From positions 124,001-188,000 of the forward strand of contig NZ_JABAIL010000009.1 of assembly GCF_012641475.1 (NCBI RefSeq): 64,000 nt of DNA, read 5' to 3'. A program made the position numbers and the translations under genes. The stretch's first letter is position 1, and every line of letters starts with the position of its first letter. Of the stretch, positions 1 to 9,074 are shown piece after piece. Source of the stretch: Flammeovirga agarivorans. GTDB taxonomy: Bacteria; Bacteroidota; Bacteroidia; Cytophagales; Flammeovirgaceae. The notes under the pieces were generated by a model. That model was not told where the DNA came from, did not search any database, and was given only the letters and a program-made list of their open reading frames with translations.

Positions 1-536
1 GTAGGTATAATTTTATTGAAAGCTGAATAATAGACTTGTCTGATATTGCCTTCAATTCCCATTAGCTCATCTACTTTAGTAGTGTGATTGATTTGTTTTA
101 TCAGTTCCTCAATAATGAGAATCTCTTCTGCGGTATTTTTATTTCTGTTCTGATAGTATTTCAAATTCTTAAGCATGTTGAATGCTCCAACGTTGATAAA
201 CTCTTGGGCTAAGGTGATTCTTTTCATAGGATCACTATAGTGGAGACTTTGCTGTACATGTAACTGCCCTGCTTGTAGATACTCTTTAGGGTAAAAGGAA
301 CCGGTGTAATGTTCGTAATAATCAAAAAAATGAACTCCTATTCCGTTTTTACCGAGGAAGTTATAAAGTGCAGAGTTGGCATCAAGGCTTCCAAACACAT
401 ATAAATTAGCAACTTGCTCAATGGGTAAATATCTTGCTTGTCCTTCGTTTACATTTTCATCTACAGGTACAAATTTCAAGGTATTGTCTTTTCGGCTAAG
501 TCTACCAGGATTAAATAAGTAAAATGATTTTTTCAT
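1..536 (-). CDS. cas1: Cas1 CRISPR integrase, 3' end beyond window
   Basis: Cas1 is the integrase subunit of the Cas1-Cas2 complex that inserts new spacers into the CRISPR array. Reading leftward from the ATG at 536 there is an unbroken frame of 178 codons to the window edge. The N-terminus (MKKSFYLFNPGRLSRKDN) and the segment GIEGNIRQVYYSAFN, which carries the first catalytic glutamate of the family, are typical of type I-B Cas1. Its start is only 7 bases downstream of the cas4 stop, so the two are co-transcribed. About the last 150 residues, with the remaining metal ligands, lie outside the window. Identification is confident; intactness cannot be judged. Confidence 0.95.
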   Translation of the reverse strand, partial: MKKSFYLFNPGRLSRKDNTLKFVPVDENVNEGQARYLPIEQVANLYVFGSLDANSALYNFLGKNGIGVHFFDYYEHYTGSFYPKEYLQAGQLHVQQSLHYSDPMKRITLAQEFINVGAFNMLKNLKYYQNRNKNTAEEILIIEELIKQINHTTKVDELMGIEGNIRQVYYSAFNKIIP

Positions 537-543
537 AATATTG

Positions 544-1047
544 CTATTCTCCGCTCCAGCAAAAGTCAAAATAGGAACACTTTTTACATTTACTTATTTG
601 TAGTCTGTCGGGACAAGTACCTTTGATTATTGTATCTGCTTGGTTAATCCAACTTTCAACAAGGTCTTGATCTTCCTCTGTATCCCAATCTACTGTTTTT
701 GTGATTCTCAATTTAGGATATTCGATAATTGCGGTAGGTTCCGCTATTCCGATCTTATGTAATAGATATAAGTAATATTTTACTTGAGCATTGTGAGCGA
801 ATGATTTTTTATTCGATTTTTTGATTTCATGAATTGTATTTGATTTCGGATCAAAAAAGTCAATTTTTGCTATTCCTAAATCTAATTCCTGCCATTTTAG
901 TGCTCTTTGTGGGTAGGTCGTTTCTCCAATCAATTTACCTTCAGCAACAAGCTCAGAGGTACTTTCCATTCTTAAATGATGAGCGTGCAACCAAAGTTTT
1001 CTGTGACATAGGTGAAGGTAAGAAACGATAGTTGGTGTTATGGTCAT
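544..1047 (-). CDS. cas4: Cas4 PD-(D/E)XK nuclease, Fe-S protein
   Basis: Cas4 works with Cas1-Cas2 in processing prespacers and selecting those with a correct PAM. The 167-residue protein has the usual compact Cas4 length. One cysteine near residue 14 (LCHRKLW) and three near the C-terminus (CPDRLQISKCKKCSYFDFC) fit the four-cysteine iron-sulfur cluster. The motifs GIAKIDFFD and HEIKKS match the Asp and Glu-x-Lys of the RecB-type nuclease fold. It lies between cas7 and cas1 in the same orientation, in the usual adaptation-module position. Nothing suggests decay. Confidence 0.93.
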   Translation of the reverse strand: MTITPTIVSYLHLCHRKLWLHAHHLRMESTSELVAEGKLIGETTYPQRALKWQELDLGIAKIDFFDPKSNTIHEIKKSNKKSFAHNAQVKYYLYLLHKIGIAEPTAIIEYPKLRITKTVDWDTEEDQDLVESWINQADTIIKGTCPDRLQISKCKKCSYFDFCWSGE

Positions 1048-1105
1048 TGTATTGACATGAGGAAAAGAGGTCTCTTAATTTTTCAACTAAGAGACCTCTT
1101 TAGGG

Positions 1106-2134
1106 TTAAAGAGTGACTTTCTCTTGTGCTGGATTGTGCTTTGATAATAGCTCAATTATTTTTGATCTAGCATCATTGATAGCCGTTGGAGAAGCATTAA
1201 AACTATTGGAATAAGCAGCTGCAGACTCTGTAATAAATGCATCATCACTTAAAACTAATTGAGCGTGCTCTTCTTGGTCAAGTTCGGCTCTGATTGCTCC
1301 TGATACTTCATGTACGTTTGTGGATGTTGCAACCGCCAATATTTCCATCATAGAGAAGTTACGAGATTGATTGGAAGTAATTCTCCAGTTCAAAATACCA
1401 TCTACAATATGAGGAATAAGCATTTCTCTTTTCTCTTTTGGAAGAATCAGCTGATCGTCTTTCTGCTCCCAACCTTGCTCTAGAAGTTTGTCTTTCACTT
1501 CTTCTGTAAGTTCTGAGTCAATTTTAGAAAACTTTACGCTGAAAAGACGGTTGAGATCTATAGCTACATCAAATATAAAAATACCTGTTGCAGATCTCTG
1601 CTCTTGAAGAAACTTAGTAGTGAAAGATCTTGAAGAAAATTCTTCTAATAACTGATCAACTGCTTCTTCATCCAAGATATTATCTCCTTCTTTGAATACC
1701 ACTACATTGTTGTTTCTATCTCTTCTATCGAACGTCCCTGTTGTTTCGTTTACTCCTGCTAAAAGAGGGTGAATAGGTCTCATAGCAGAAATGGATAGGG
1801 GAGACCTTCTTTTGATATTTGAAGATTTATTGATATTCATCCAACCACCAAGTAATTGATCAACATAAGTTGGATCACATGGTGTAGAAACTGCACCTTC
1901 TGATACTTCAGTTTTACCTTTCTTCTTGGAAACGATATTTTCAAAAGTGGTAGGAGCAAGCTGAAAATTTCCGGAGTTGGCTATTTCTTCGATGATACAA
2001 CGTTTTACTTGTTGGCCAGAAGAATAAGGTAGTCTTTTATTAAAAGTAGGATCCCAGTAGGTTTTTTGACCATCTGCTACATTGAAAATAGAATGGTCCA
2101 CTTTTTTAGCGATGCTGATATATAATGTATTCAT
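1106..2134 (-). CDS. cas7: Cas7 Cascade backbone subunit (DevR/Csh2-like)
   Basis: Cas7 polymerises along the crRNA and forms the backbone of the type I interference complex. The protein has 342 residues. The N-terminal strand MNTLYISIAKKVDHSIFN and the segment RRSPLSISAMRPIHPLL resemble the RAMP-fold Cas7/DevR family of type I-B systems. It follows cas8 with a 26-base gap and is followed by cas4, as expected for an effector-to-adaptation transition. The exact subfamily (Csh2 versus Cst2/DevR) cannot be settled by eye; a profile search would decide it. Confidence 0.85.
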   Translation of the reverse strand: MNTLYISIAKKVDHSIFNVADGQKTYWDPTFNKRLPYSSGQQVKRCIIEEIANSGNFQLAPTTFENIVSKKKGKTEVSEGAVSTPCDPTYVDQLLGGWMNINKSSNIKRRSPLSISAMRPIHPLLAGVNETTGTFDRRDRNNNVVVFKEGDNILDEEAVDQLLEEFSSRSFTTKFLQEQRSATGIFIFDVAIDLNRLFSVKFSKIDSELTEEVKDKLLEQGWEQKDDQLILPKEKREMLIPHIVDGILNWRITSNQSRNFSMMEILAVATSTNVHEVSGAIRAELDQEEHAQLVLSDDAFITESAAAYSNSFNASPTAINDARSKIIELLSKHNPAQEKVTL

Positions 2135-2160
2135 GTTTTTTATTTTTTTGGTTTAATTGA

Positions 2161-3423
2161 TTAGTTGAATTTTTCCAGCTTGGCATATTCTAGTTTTACC
2201 AGTAATGCAAACATCTTGAAGTCTGATTTATTCAGTTTCAGTAAAACAGATTGAATTTCAGTGATTAGGTTTTTATAATCACCTTCTAGATCAGGAATAA
2301 TTTCACAAAGTGTATCGATGTAATTTGCTTTGGTATTATTACCGAAGAGACCTTTTTCCACCTTGTTTTTACGATCTGTTTTATTTGTGGAGTTTCTATA
2401 TTCCACTAACATTTTAGCTGTTTCTTCTATTAATTTCTGTGCTTTTTCCAGTTGTGTTCCTAACATTACTAATAGATATGTTTTTAGTTGAAAATAATTT
2501 TTTTCATCATACTTATATGCTTTCTGCATTTCGAGCATTTTTTCTAAAGAAGGAGGTTGTAGGGTTCTCATACTTACACGCATAGTATCTACAATTCTCA
2601 TAGATGATAATCCAAATAATGCTCTAAACTCTTTACTATCTAACTTTTTACCTGTCAAGTGCTCATACATTTTGCTCAGAGATCTACAGTACTTGAAATC
2701 AAGAACTAAAAATCCCATGGTAGATTTCATCTGTCCAATAGCTCCCATAGATGGGGTTACTTTGTTTAATTCTTTACCGAAGTACTTGTTCAGTGTAAAG
2801 TAAAGCTCTGACCAATAGATAGGTTCTACCATTACTCCTTTTTTATCAGGTTTAAAGAACCCTTCTCTATCTAAAGTTTGAAAGTCTGTTTGACCTTTAA
2901 AGTGATTTGAAAGTCTATAATTCAGCCATTGACCATTCCAAGATGCTAACTTATTTGGTTGCAAGTTTGTAGATTCATTATTAAGAAGCTGTCTGTAAAT
3001 TTTCCATCCCTCAAATACTATGGTGAGTACTTCGGGTTCAGAAAAATATAAATTTTGACCTCCAGCCATTCCAACTTCTAATGAATAGCCTATAAAAGCT
3101 AGCATTGAATCTTCTTTTCCGTTTCTCATCAAGATATTAGAAACTCCAAAAGATGTAGCTTTTAATGCTTTCGCATCACTTGCAGGAAACCCAGGTGCTA
3201 TAGCATCATCAAGAACTTCAAAATCTTTACTTTCATAATCTGCAATATGATCGGCTAGACTTCTATTTTTAAATGCGGCATTTGAAAATGGAGAATTAAT
3301 ACAATATATAAGGTTATTATTCACTCCATCATCAAAAAGAATATGAACACATTCCTTAAAAAAATCTTCTAAAGACTTCTTTTGGGTGTTATATAAAATT
3401 CGACCCGTATCTGTTGTTATCAT
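2161..3423 (-). CDS. Cas8-type large subunit (probable)
   Basis: This 420-residue protein has no motif I can assign alone. It sits between cas3 and cas7 in a cas operon that otherwise lacks a large subunit, so it is most likely the Cas8 protein that recognises the PAM and recruits Cas3. It is shorter than many Cas8b proteins. Its start lies 35 bases inside the end of cas3 (the stop of cas3 is at 3389), which implies translational coupling. The C-terminal third is charged and probably helical, consistent with the helical bundle of Cas8 or a fused small subunit. The assignment rests on position, so I leave the symbol blank. Confidence 0.7.
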   Translation of the reverse strand: MITTDTGRILYNTQKKSLEDFFKECVHILFDDGVNNNLIYCINSPFSNAAFKNRSLADHIADYESKDFEVLDDAIAPGFPASDAKALKATSFGVSNILMRNGKEDSMLAFIGYSLEVGMAGGQNLYFSEPEVLTIVFEGWKIYRQLLNNESTNLQPNKLASWNGQWLNYRLSNHFKGQTDFQTLDREGFFKPDKKGVMVEPIYWSELYFTLNKYFGKELNKVTPSMGAIGQMKSTMGFLVLDFKYCRSLSKMYEHLTGKKLDSKEFRALFGLSSMRIVDTMRVSMRTLQPPSLEKMLEMQKAYKYDEKNYFQLKTYLLVMLGTQLEKAQKLIEETAKMLVEYRNSTNKTDRKNKVEKGLFGNNTKANYIDTLCEIIPDLEGDYKNLITEIQSVLLKLNKSDFKMFALLVKLEYAKLEKFN

Positions 3424-5527
3424 CGTTTATCATTTTAGTATTTAACCCTAACTCTGAATAAGCTCTATCAGGTATTACAAATGGTCTCGCTCCTGTTTCT
3501 AGCTGAGCGCAATCACTAACATGATAGGTGCTAGCAGGAATTTCCATCAGCATCTTTTCTTCATAGTTTGCTTTTTCATATTGACTTACTTCTGATTCAA
3601 GGATTACTTTTACTGAATCAATTTCAAGAAGTTCTATGAAGGTAGATTTAGTATTACTGCAGAGTTTTTCTATGTTGATGGATTGATCACTTTTGAAAAT
3701 ACAGTGTGTATCAATATCCATAAGATCCACCTCTGGATAGACATAATCAATTTTTTCCTGCATACTCGTCTGGTGAAGAATTGCGTCATTTGGAAGCATT
3801 TCGTAGGTTCTGTCTAGTATTTTTAGTTCATAAGGAAGAGCTTCTTTTTCATCTTCTGGAGGTGCAATGACGTAAATTGGTTTATGAATTCTTGTCTTTG
3901 CATCTAAAGACGAAGCAACTCTTTTTCGGTGTACTCTGCCTAGTCTCTGTATCAGTGCATCTAATGGAGCTACTTCTGTGACCATAATATCAAAGCTGAT
4001 ATCAAGAGAAACTTCAACGATTTGCGTAGAAACTACAATACATGCTTCTTCCATCGTATTGTAATGGTCGATCAAGTCTTGCTCTTTTTGGTTTCGTTCA
4101 CCTTTTTTGAACTTACTATGCACCAACATAGTATCTACATCAGGGTAAAGTTCTGATAGGGTAGTATACATCTGTTGTGCATTAGCCACTCGATTACATA
4201 TTACAAGTACCTTTTGTTTGGCTTTTATTGCTTTTTGAAGTATTGGAAAAGTTGCTTCAAAGTCATCAACCTTATGAATTGTATGTCTGTCATAGCTAGA
4301 TAGAGTCTCATCATTAAATGAAACTTCATAAGTATCTTCTCCCAATCTTTTCAAGATTTCTTCATACAACTTTGTTGGAATAGTGGCAGTACCTACGTGA
4401 ATTCTGCACCCTAGACCCTTTAATACTTCTATGAGCTTCAAGACTATTGCTTGTGATGCTCTATTATAAGTATGTACTTCATCTAGGATAATATCACATC
4501 CTTTGACATCTAACAGTTGAGCCTCATATCCCTTCAGCCCAAAGATCAAACCTGCTAGTTGATGAGGAGTTAAGATAGTAATACTTGCTCCCACTTTTCC
4601 TTGAAGCTCTGTTTCGAAATCAGTACCTCTTCGCACTACTTTAGAAGCAGAGTGCTGTACTCTTAGGTCGAGTTCAGGATTATCTGCTCTTAAGTCTTTA
4701 CCAATACGGTGAAGCATGGCGTTGATGGAGGCTTGAAAAGGGAGTGTATAAAAAACTCTGCCTTTTGTTCGCTTCATCATAAAATTGGTTTTGCCTGCTC
4801 CTGTTGGTGCTACACATAGTGTATGCTTTTTCTCAGATGGAGGTATTTCAGATATTGGATATAACGGGTGGGTTGTGTTGTAAAACCTAAGATCAGGAGT
4901 TTTGAACATTCTCTCCAATGAGAGTTCTGTATTGTCTACCATTGCAGATGCAATATGATCAGCGCCCATTAGTATGCCTTTCCATGCTGATACACCAAAA
5001 TCAATACTTTCACAAAAGTCTAAAACATAATCAAAAGCTTCTCTTGCTTCATCTTCAGAAATATCTCTGTACTCAATATCAAATTCTTTCCATATAAGGG
5101 CTGTTTCTTTTGACCATATTTCCCAACCTTCTAGGTGCCAATCGATGAATTCCTCGTCTTCTTTCAATAAATCTAATATCCCTCTGTTACTAGGATCATT
5201 CTGTATAGATTTATGATGCGATACGACTAACTCAATAAGTACGTCCCACTCTTCTTTTGGAAATAATGGAAGGAAAAATAAAGACCCCAACTCATGCCGA
5301 TATGCTTTTTCTGGTCGAATACCTTTTAAAGATTCCTGAAACCAAGGGTGGGCTTTTCCCATATCATGTAAGACAGCACCTTTTTTACAGATTTCTACAT
5401 CAACATTGAGGTATTGAGCAAATTTGATAATGGAATGATATACATCTTCTGTATGTTCAAAAAGGCTTAGCTGATGCCCTTTATAGTCTTCCGACTTGGC
5501 TTTTAGTTTATTAAGTTGTTCTTTCAA
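3389..5527 (-). CDS. cas3: Cas3 HD nuclease-helicase
   Basis: Cas3 is the effector of type I CRISPR: it is recruited to the R-loop, unwinds target DNA and degrades it. The 712-residue protein has an N-terminal HD nuclease domain (His54-Asp55 in AVLHDMGKAH, VVSHHKS near 102-107, Asp190 in MGADHIASA). The SF2 helicase follows: Walker A APTGAGKT at 240-247, DEVH box at 349-352, motif III GTATIP near 379 and motif VI QRLGRVHRK in the second RecA domain. All key residues are present, so it should be active. The start overlaps the cas5 end by 17 bases and the end overlaps the cas8-like gene by 35 bases. Confidence 0.96.
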   Translation of the reverse strand: MKEQLNKLKAKSEDYKGHQLSLFEHTEDVYHSIIKFAQYLNVDVEICKKGAVLHDMGKAHPWFQESLKGIRPEKAYRHELGSLFFLPLFPKEEWDVLIELVVSHHKSIQNDPSNRGILDLLKEDEEFIDWHLEGWEIWSKETALIWKEFDIEYRDISEDEAREAFDYVLDFCESIDFGVSAWKGILMGADHIASAMVDNTELSLERMFKTPDLRFYNTTHPLYPISEIPPSEKKHTLCVAPTGAGKTNFMMKRTKGRVFYTLPFQASINAMLHRIGKDLRADNPELDLRVQHSASKVVRRGTDFETELQGKVGASITILTPHQLAGLIFGLKGYEAQLLDVKGCDIILDEVHTYNRASQAIVLKLIEVLKGLGCRIHVGTATIPTKLYEEILKRLGEDTYEVSFNDETLSSYDRHTIHKVDDFEATFPILQKAIKAKQKVLVICNRVANAQQMYTTLSELYPDVDTMLVHSKFKKGERNQKEQDLIDHYNTMEEACIVVSTQIVEVSLDISFDIMVTEVAPLDALIQRLGRVHRKRVASSLDAKTRIHKPIYVIAPPEDEKEALPYELKILDRTYEMLPNDAILHQTSMQEKIDYVYPEVDLMDIDTHCIFKSDQSINIEKLCSNTKSTFIELLEIDSVKVILESEVSQYEKANYEEKMLMEIPASTYHVSDCAQLETGARPFVIPDRAYSELGLNTKMINDDNNRYGSNFI

Positions 5528-6035
5528 AATATTCCAAGTTACCAGTCATTTTATCACCTGTATACCTGTTATATCCTACTACAATAGTGTCCCCTTTTAC
5601 CAATTCAAAACCTTCGTATTGGAGATCGAACTCTTCTTCAGTTATCTCTTCTATGTGAATGGGGAAGATGATATCCTCATTACGTGCGAGAAATAAATGA
5701 GAATTAAATGCTACTTCTGCCTCTTCTTTCGTCTCGAATAACAGTGAAAGTTCTGGATTTAACATAGTGTACCTAGTGGCTATTCCTGTTTCTTTTTGAT
5801 TCATTTTATTCTTCACAAAGAAACCTCTTCCTTGGACAGTCTCCTGTTGAGGGGTGAGAATATCAAACTTGATTCGATGTCTTTTGATTGCTCCGTTTGC
5901 TTCACCGAATAGCATAATTTCCATTCCCATCACCATAGATGGTGTGAGAAATTGCTGCGAGGCAATCTTATCATTTCTTACGGCATCCCAAGGTTTGATG
6001 AAACCAAAGTCTCCTTTATATTTTACTGCAAACAT
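5511..6035 (-). CDS. cas5: Cas5 crRNA 5'-handle-binding subunit
   Basis: Cas5 caps the 5' handle of the crRNA in the type I complex. The 174-residue protein is short, as are many type I-B Cas5 proteins. It begins with a hydrophobic strand leading into YKGDFGFIKPWDAVRND, a Cas5-like N-terminus of the RAMP fold. It starts 2 bases after the cas6 stop and overlaps cas3 by 17 bases, so the three are tightly coupled. Cas5 being followed directly by cas3 and only then by cas8 and cas7 is an uncommon order for I-B. Sequence similarity is modest, so part of the call rests on context. Confidence 0.78.
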   Translation of the reverse strand: MFAVKYKGDFGFIKPWDAVRNDKIASQQFLTPSMVMGMEIMLFGEANGAIKRHRIKFDILTPQQETVQGRGFFVKNKMNQKETGIATRYTMLNPELSLLFETKEEAEVAFNSHLFLARNEDIIFPIHIEEITEEEFDLQYEGFELVKGDTIVVGYNRYTGDKMTGNLEYFERTT

Positions 6036-6037
6036 AA

Positions 6038-6691
6038 TTATTTACTTATAGCTCCAAGACCAATACCTGTTGAATTTCCAATACCTACATTCCATGCAAA
6101 AGCAATGGCTTCAGGTGTACCTTTGATGTATACAGGACATATACTGCATATATTTCTTATATCTCTGTACTTTACTTCAGTGGTACTGCTTTTTTTATAA
6201 TGAGGGTCAAACATAATCTGAACCTCATCATCATATCCTGCTGCCTTTAATTTTTTATTCATGAGGTCAGTCATGTATTCATCTGCTTTTTTATCACCTG
6301 CAAAAAAGTATTTATTATCCCTTTTGACCAGTACTGGAGAATCCACAAAAAAGTGTTCGATTTTTTTATCGAAAACGGGATCTGCCTCAACACTTACTTG
6401 GTCTACGGTGATGCCTGAAAACATGGTGTTGTCTTTCTTGATACCGAGAATTATCTTTTTTATAAACTCTTTATCAATAGAAGAGATAAAGAATTTCAAG
6501 CCTGATTTCTTTGCTGTACCAAAGTCACCATTGAACTTAATTCCATCAATATTTGAAATTGAGTAAGTGGAATATTTTCCATCATGTGATTGGTAATTGC
6601 CAAGCCACTTGTGAAGTGTACCTTTTAATTTAGGTTTATAATACCGAGGTATTTTTTCGGTATTAGTAGTACATGATACGTGTAGTCTCAT
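6038..6691 (-). CDS. cas6: Cas6 crRNA endoribonuclease
   Basis: Cas6 cuts the CRISPR transcript within each repeat to release crRNAs. The 217-residue length is typical. The C-terminus carries the glycine-rich loop diagnostic of Cas6 (GIGNSTGIGLGAISK, about residues 202-217), and the N-terminal strand MRLHVSCTT opens the first ferredoxin-like fold. The catalytic histidine cannot be assigned with certainty. The gene is the first cas gene of the operon and starts 65 bases after the WYL regulator gene ends; that gap contains a strong inverted repeat. It looks intact. Confidence 0.9.
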   Translation of the reverse strand: MRLHVSCTTNTEKIPRYYKPKLKGTLHKWLGNYQSHDGKYSTYSISNIDGIKFNGDFGTAKKSGLKFFISSIDKEFIKKIILGIKKDNTMFSGITVDQVSVEADPVFDKKIEHFFVDSPVLVKRDNKYFFAGDKKADEYMTDLMNKKLKAAGYDDEVQIMFDPHYKKSSTTEVKYRDIRNICSICPVYIKGTPEAIAFAWNVGIGNSTGIGLGAISK

Positions 6692-6731
6692 AAATTGGTC
6701 GTTTTGATTAATGTTACTACAATTATAATGG

Positions 6732-6760
6732 TTAACTATCCAATATTAATGGATAGTTAA
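6732..6760. promoter_or_regulatory. Palindrome between WYL gene and cas6
   Basis: A perfect inverted repeat, TTAACTATCC - 9 bases - GGATAGTTAA, covers the stop codon of the WYL regulator gene and lies 40 bases upstream of cas6. No T-run follows on the minus strand, so a simple terminator is less likely. WYL-family regulators in cas operons often act at the cas promoter, so this is a reasonable operator candidate. That role is inferred. Confidence 0.5.
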
Positions 6761-7674
6761 AATAAAAATTTATTTTTTTCTGTAATAAGGTGTTCTATTA
6801 ATGTTGGAGGTTGAATATTTCTTACTTTTCCAGGCATGCTTAATATGAATTGACCGACACCGATATAATCGGCAATATGCCCTTTAAAAATATAGGGGAA
6901 GTCTTCGTGTTGTGTATGATTAATTGAACGAATAGCATCGGGGTAAGACTCCTTCAGAATATTGGCTGATAATCTTGTCATTTCGAATTGTATTTGAATC
7001 TCATTCTCTTTGATACAAGAAAAACCAAAGCAATCAAAAAATTTAGGTTTGTATCCGTCTTTTAAACTACATTTTTCTTTTGTAATTAGAATTGCTTTTG
7101 CTCGTGTTATCTTGAAGTCTTTGAATTTGTTACTATTTAAGTCATACGCGTGCAACCTTCGGTTATAGTCATACAAAGCTGTGGGTTCTAAATGATAATC
7201 TTTTACTTTATTACTACTTGGAGATTCGTAATCTATTAATTTGATTCTATAGCCAAAAGTGATTGCATTGGTAACCTTAAATTCTTTGTCAATAATTGAA
7301 TTAACATGAGCCCAATTACTTTCTGTGAGTGATTTAATTTTTCGTTTGATATTGTCATAATGTTTTCTGTATTCATGACTTGTGGAGGAATATGCTAGTG
7401 AAAGGATAGTTTCTTGTTCTTTTTTAGTTAGTGCGTTTCCAATATCGATACTATAGTACGGTTTTAATTTATACGTAAAAGTTCTTGTGCCTAGAATTGT
7501 CGTTTTGTTAAAACACTCTGGTCCAAGTAACTCTTTTATGGTATCGAAATCGTTGTAAATCTGAGATCTTTTGATCTCATATTTATTGATAAGTTCTTTA
7601 ACCGTGTATTCATATTTTGAAAGTTCTTGAATCATATTTAAGATTCGTATAATATAGCGAGTATCTCTTGTCAT
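6757..7674 (-). CDS. WYL-domain transcriptional regulator of the cas operon
   Basis: A 305-residue regulator: an N-terminal winged helix-turn-helix (about residues 1-60, with KELINKYEIKRSQIYNDFDTI as the recognition region), then a central region containing a WYL-like segment (LEPTALYDYNRRLHAYDL near 165-185) and a C-terminal extension. WYL proteins sense ligands, often nucleic acids, and frequently accompany CRISPR-Cas and other defence loci. It is the first gene of the cas transcription unit and probably controls it. Whether it represses or activates cannot be read from sequence. Lysine-rich and AT-rich like its neighbours. Confidence 0.85.
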   Translation of the reverse strand: MTRDTRYIIRILNMIQELSKYEYTVKELINKYEIKRSQIYNDFDTIKELLGPECFNKTTILGTRTFTYKLKPYYSIDIGNALTKKEQETILSLAYSSTSHEYRKHYDNIKRKIKSLTESNWAHVNSIIDKEFKVTNAITFGYRIKLIDYESPSSNKVKDYHLEPTALYDYNRRLHAYDLNSNKFKDFKITRAKAILITKEKCSLKDGYKPKFFDCFGFSCIKENEIQIQFEMTRLSANILKESYPDAIRSINHTQHEDFPYIFKGHIADYIGVGQFILSMPGKVRNIQPPTLIEHLITEKNKFLF

Positions 7675-8709
7675 TAATCAAAAATAAAACATTAGAAATT
7701 CATGTTATTTAAGTAAAAGCAAATTAAAAAAATTGGTATAATATATACATAATTTATCAAGATACTTTTGGTCGTCTTTTTCATCACTAATATTGAAATA
7801 TAACAGAGTATAATATTTTCTCAACCACATTTATAAAAAATTTAATAATACTTATTGTAGTATTTGTATACCTATCAGTAAAAGTAGAAGCTATATTGGT
7901 AAAGAAGTAAACTCTTGAGAATTTCTGAAGGTTTTATTGATTGTAGAACTTAAAGAAAAATCTGTTGAACTAGTACTAAAGAATAGTGAAACATCGTAAA
8001 GTAGAAAGTTAGTGAAAAATATTCCACTCAGTTTTAAATCACATAAATTCAATTATGGTTAACGACTATAAATACTATGGTTTTAAAAAACAAGTAGATA
8101 AGATCAATGTGAAGAAAAAAAACGCACTTAATTAATCTGCTCACAAAAAATCATAATCATGTTAAAGCAGTATAGAAAAATTAAGAAAGACATTAAATCA
8201 GATTACAGAAGATTTAAATTAAGTACTACCGAAAACAGAATTCAAGGATAGAATAGAAGATTAATAATCAAAAAATTAAAATAGATGATTTTATGATTAA
8301 GCATTACAAAGAGAATTATCGAATTGACATCATAGTCTATGCGTAAAATACATCAAGAACAAATTATCCTTATAACAGAATGATATAGTAACTTAACCTT
8401 GCTAAAGGCTATAAAGAAATCACTAACCAGAAACTAGGAAGTAATTTTGAATCAATTTCATGTATTATACAAAGAAAAAATTAGGCTTTAATCCTAATCT
8501 TTCCAATTATACTTAAACACTTAGTGAAAGAGTATCAAATATTATTTTAATAATGAATTAATAAAAAACACACCTTTCTATCAATTGTAAATTCATCTCA
8601 ACTTTAAAAACTGTTTATTTAGTTTATAAATTTCAATATGGCACATCGGATAGGAATCATGGGAGGGACCTCAATTAAACCGGTTTATTTTTTCGTAAAT
8701 TTTAAGTAT
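7675..8709. other. AT-rich non-coding stretch with degenerate fragment
   Basis: I find no plausible gene here: all frames are closed at short intervals and the base composition is very AT-rich. There is no CRISPR-like repeat series. Around 8361-8545 the DNA resembles a second locus near 14.8 kb (separate entries). The rest has no recognisable signal apart from presumed promoter DNA for the WYL gene. Confidence 0.6.
8361..8545 (+). pseudogene. Degenerate fragment, copy 1 of a sequence repeated at 14.8 kb
   Basis: The stretch starting AAATTATCCT, including the identical 21 bases at 8440-8460 and an ACTTAGTGAAAGAGT-like end, matches 14780-15074 with many differences. In one frame it reads KGYKEITNQKLGSNFESIS before a stop. 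Similarity to copy 2 continues on the protein level (SYKGIDYADQKVGSNFESIS), which points to two decayed copies of one coding sequence. I do not recognise the protein. Confidence 0.5.
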
Positions 8710-9066
8710 TTATTCATATATCCAAAAGGATGTCACTTGTATAGAAACTCCTTCTTTATCATAGACATGAACAACCATTTCTTGGAATCCGGCCGCTCTT
8801 AATCTTGCTCTAACAACAGAATCATTTAGTACGTTCTTTCTTACGTACTCACGTACATGATCTTTATCTACGTTTGACAAACCATATACAGATGGTACAA
8901 AGAATTGTTTATAAACATTGATCTCCGTTTTATAGTAATCAACATGACCAAAGTATGAATAGTCATTGAGAAATTTTTTACAGAAAGATGTCTTGTGATA
9001 ATCTTGTGCATTTGTTACTGCAAGAAATGATAAAAGCATTACGATTGATATAATTAAATTTTTCAT
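8710..9066 (-). CDS. Small secreted protein of unknown function
   Basis: A 118-residue protein with a clear signal peptide (MKNLIISIVMLLSFLAVTNA, cleaved before QDYHK). The mature part is about 98 residues, rich in aromatic residues, without known motifs; its C-terminal half ends in VTSFWIYE. It is the last gene of a minus-strand run of small exported proteins and starts 8 bases after the stop of the upstream lipoprotein gene, so the two are co-transcribed. Function unknown. Confidence 0.75.
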   Translation of the reverse strand: MKNLIISIVMLLSFLAVTNAQDYHKTSFCKKFLNDYSYFGHVDYYKTEINVYKQFFVPSVYGLSNVDKDHVREYVRKNVLNDSVVRARLRAAGFQEMVVHVYDKEGVSIQVTSFWIYE

Positions 9067-9074
9067 TGTTTTGT

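Noticed and set aside
5854-6566. Plus-strand frames opposite cas5 and cas6
   Set aside because: They are shadows of the cas genes with no start signals or recognisable domains.
7675-8709. Possible CRISPR array next to the cas genes
   Set aside because: I saw no regularly spaced direct repeats of 25-40 bases anywhere in this gap or elsewhere in the window; the array is probably beyond cas1 to the left.
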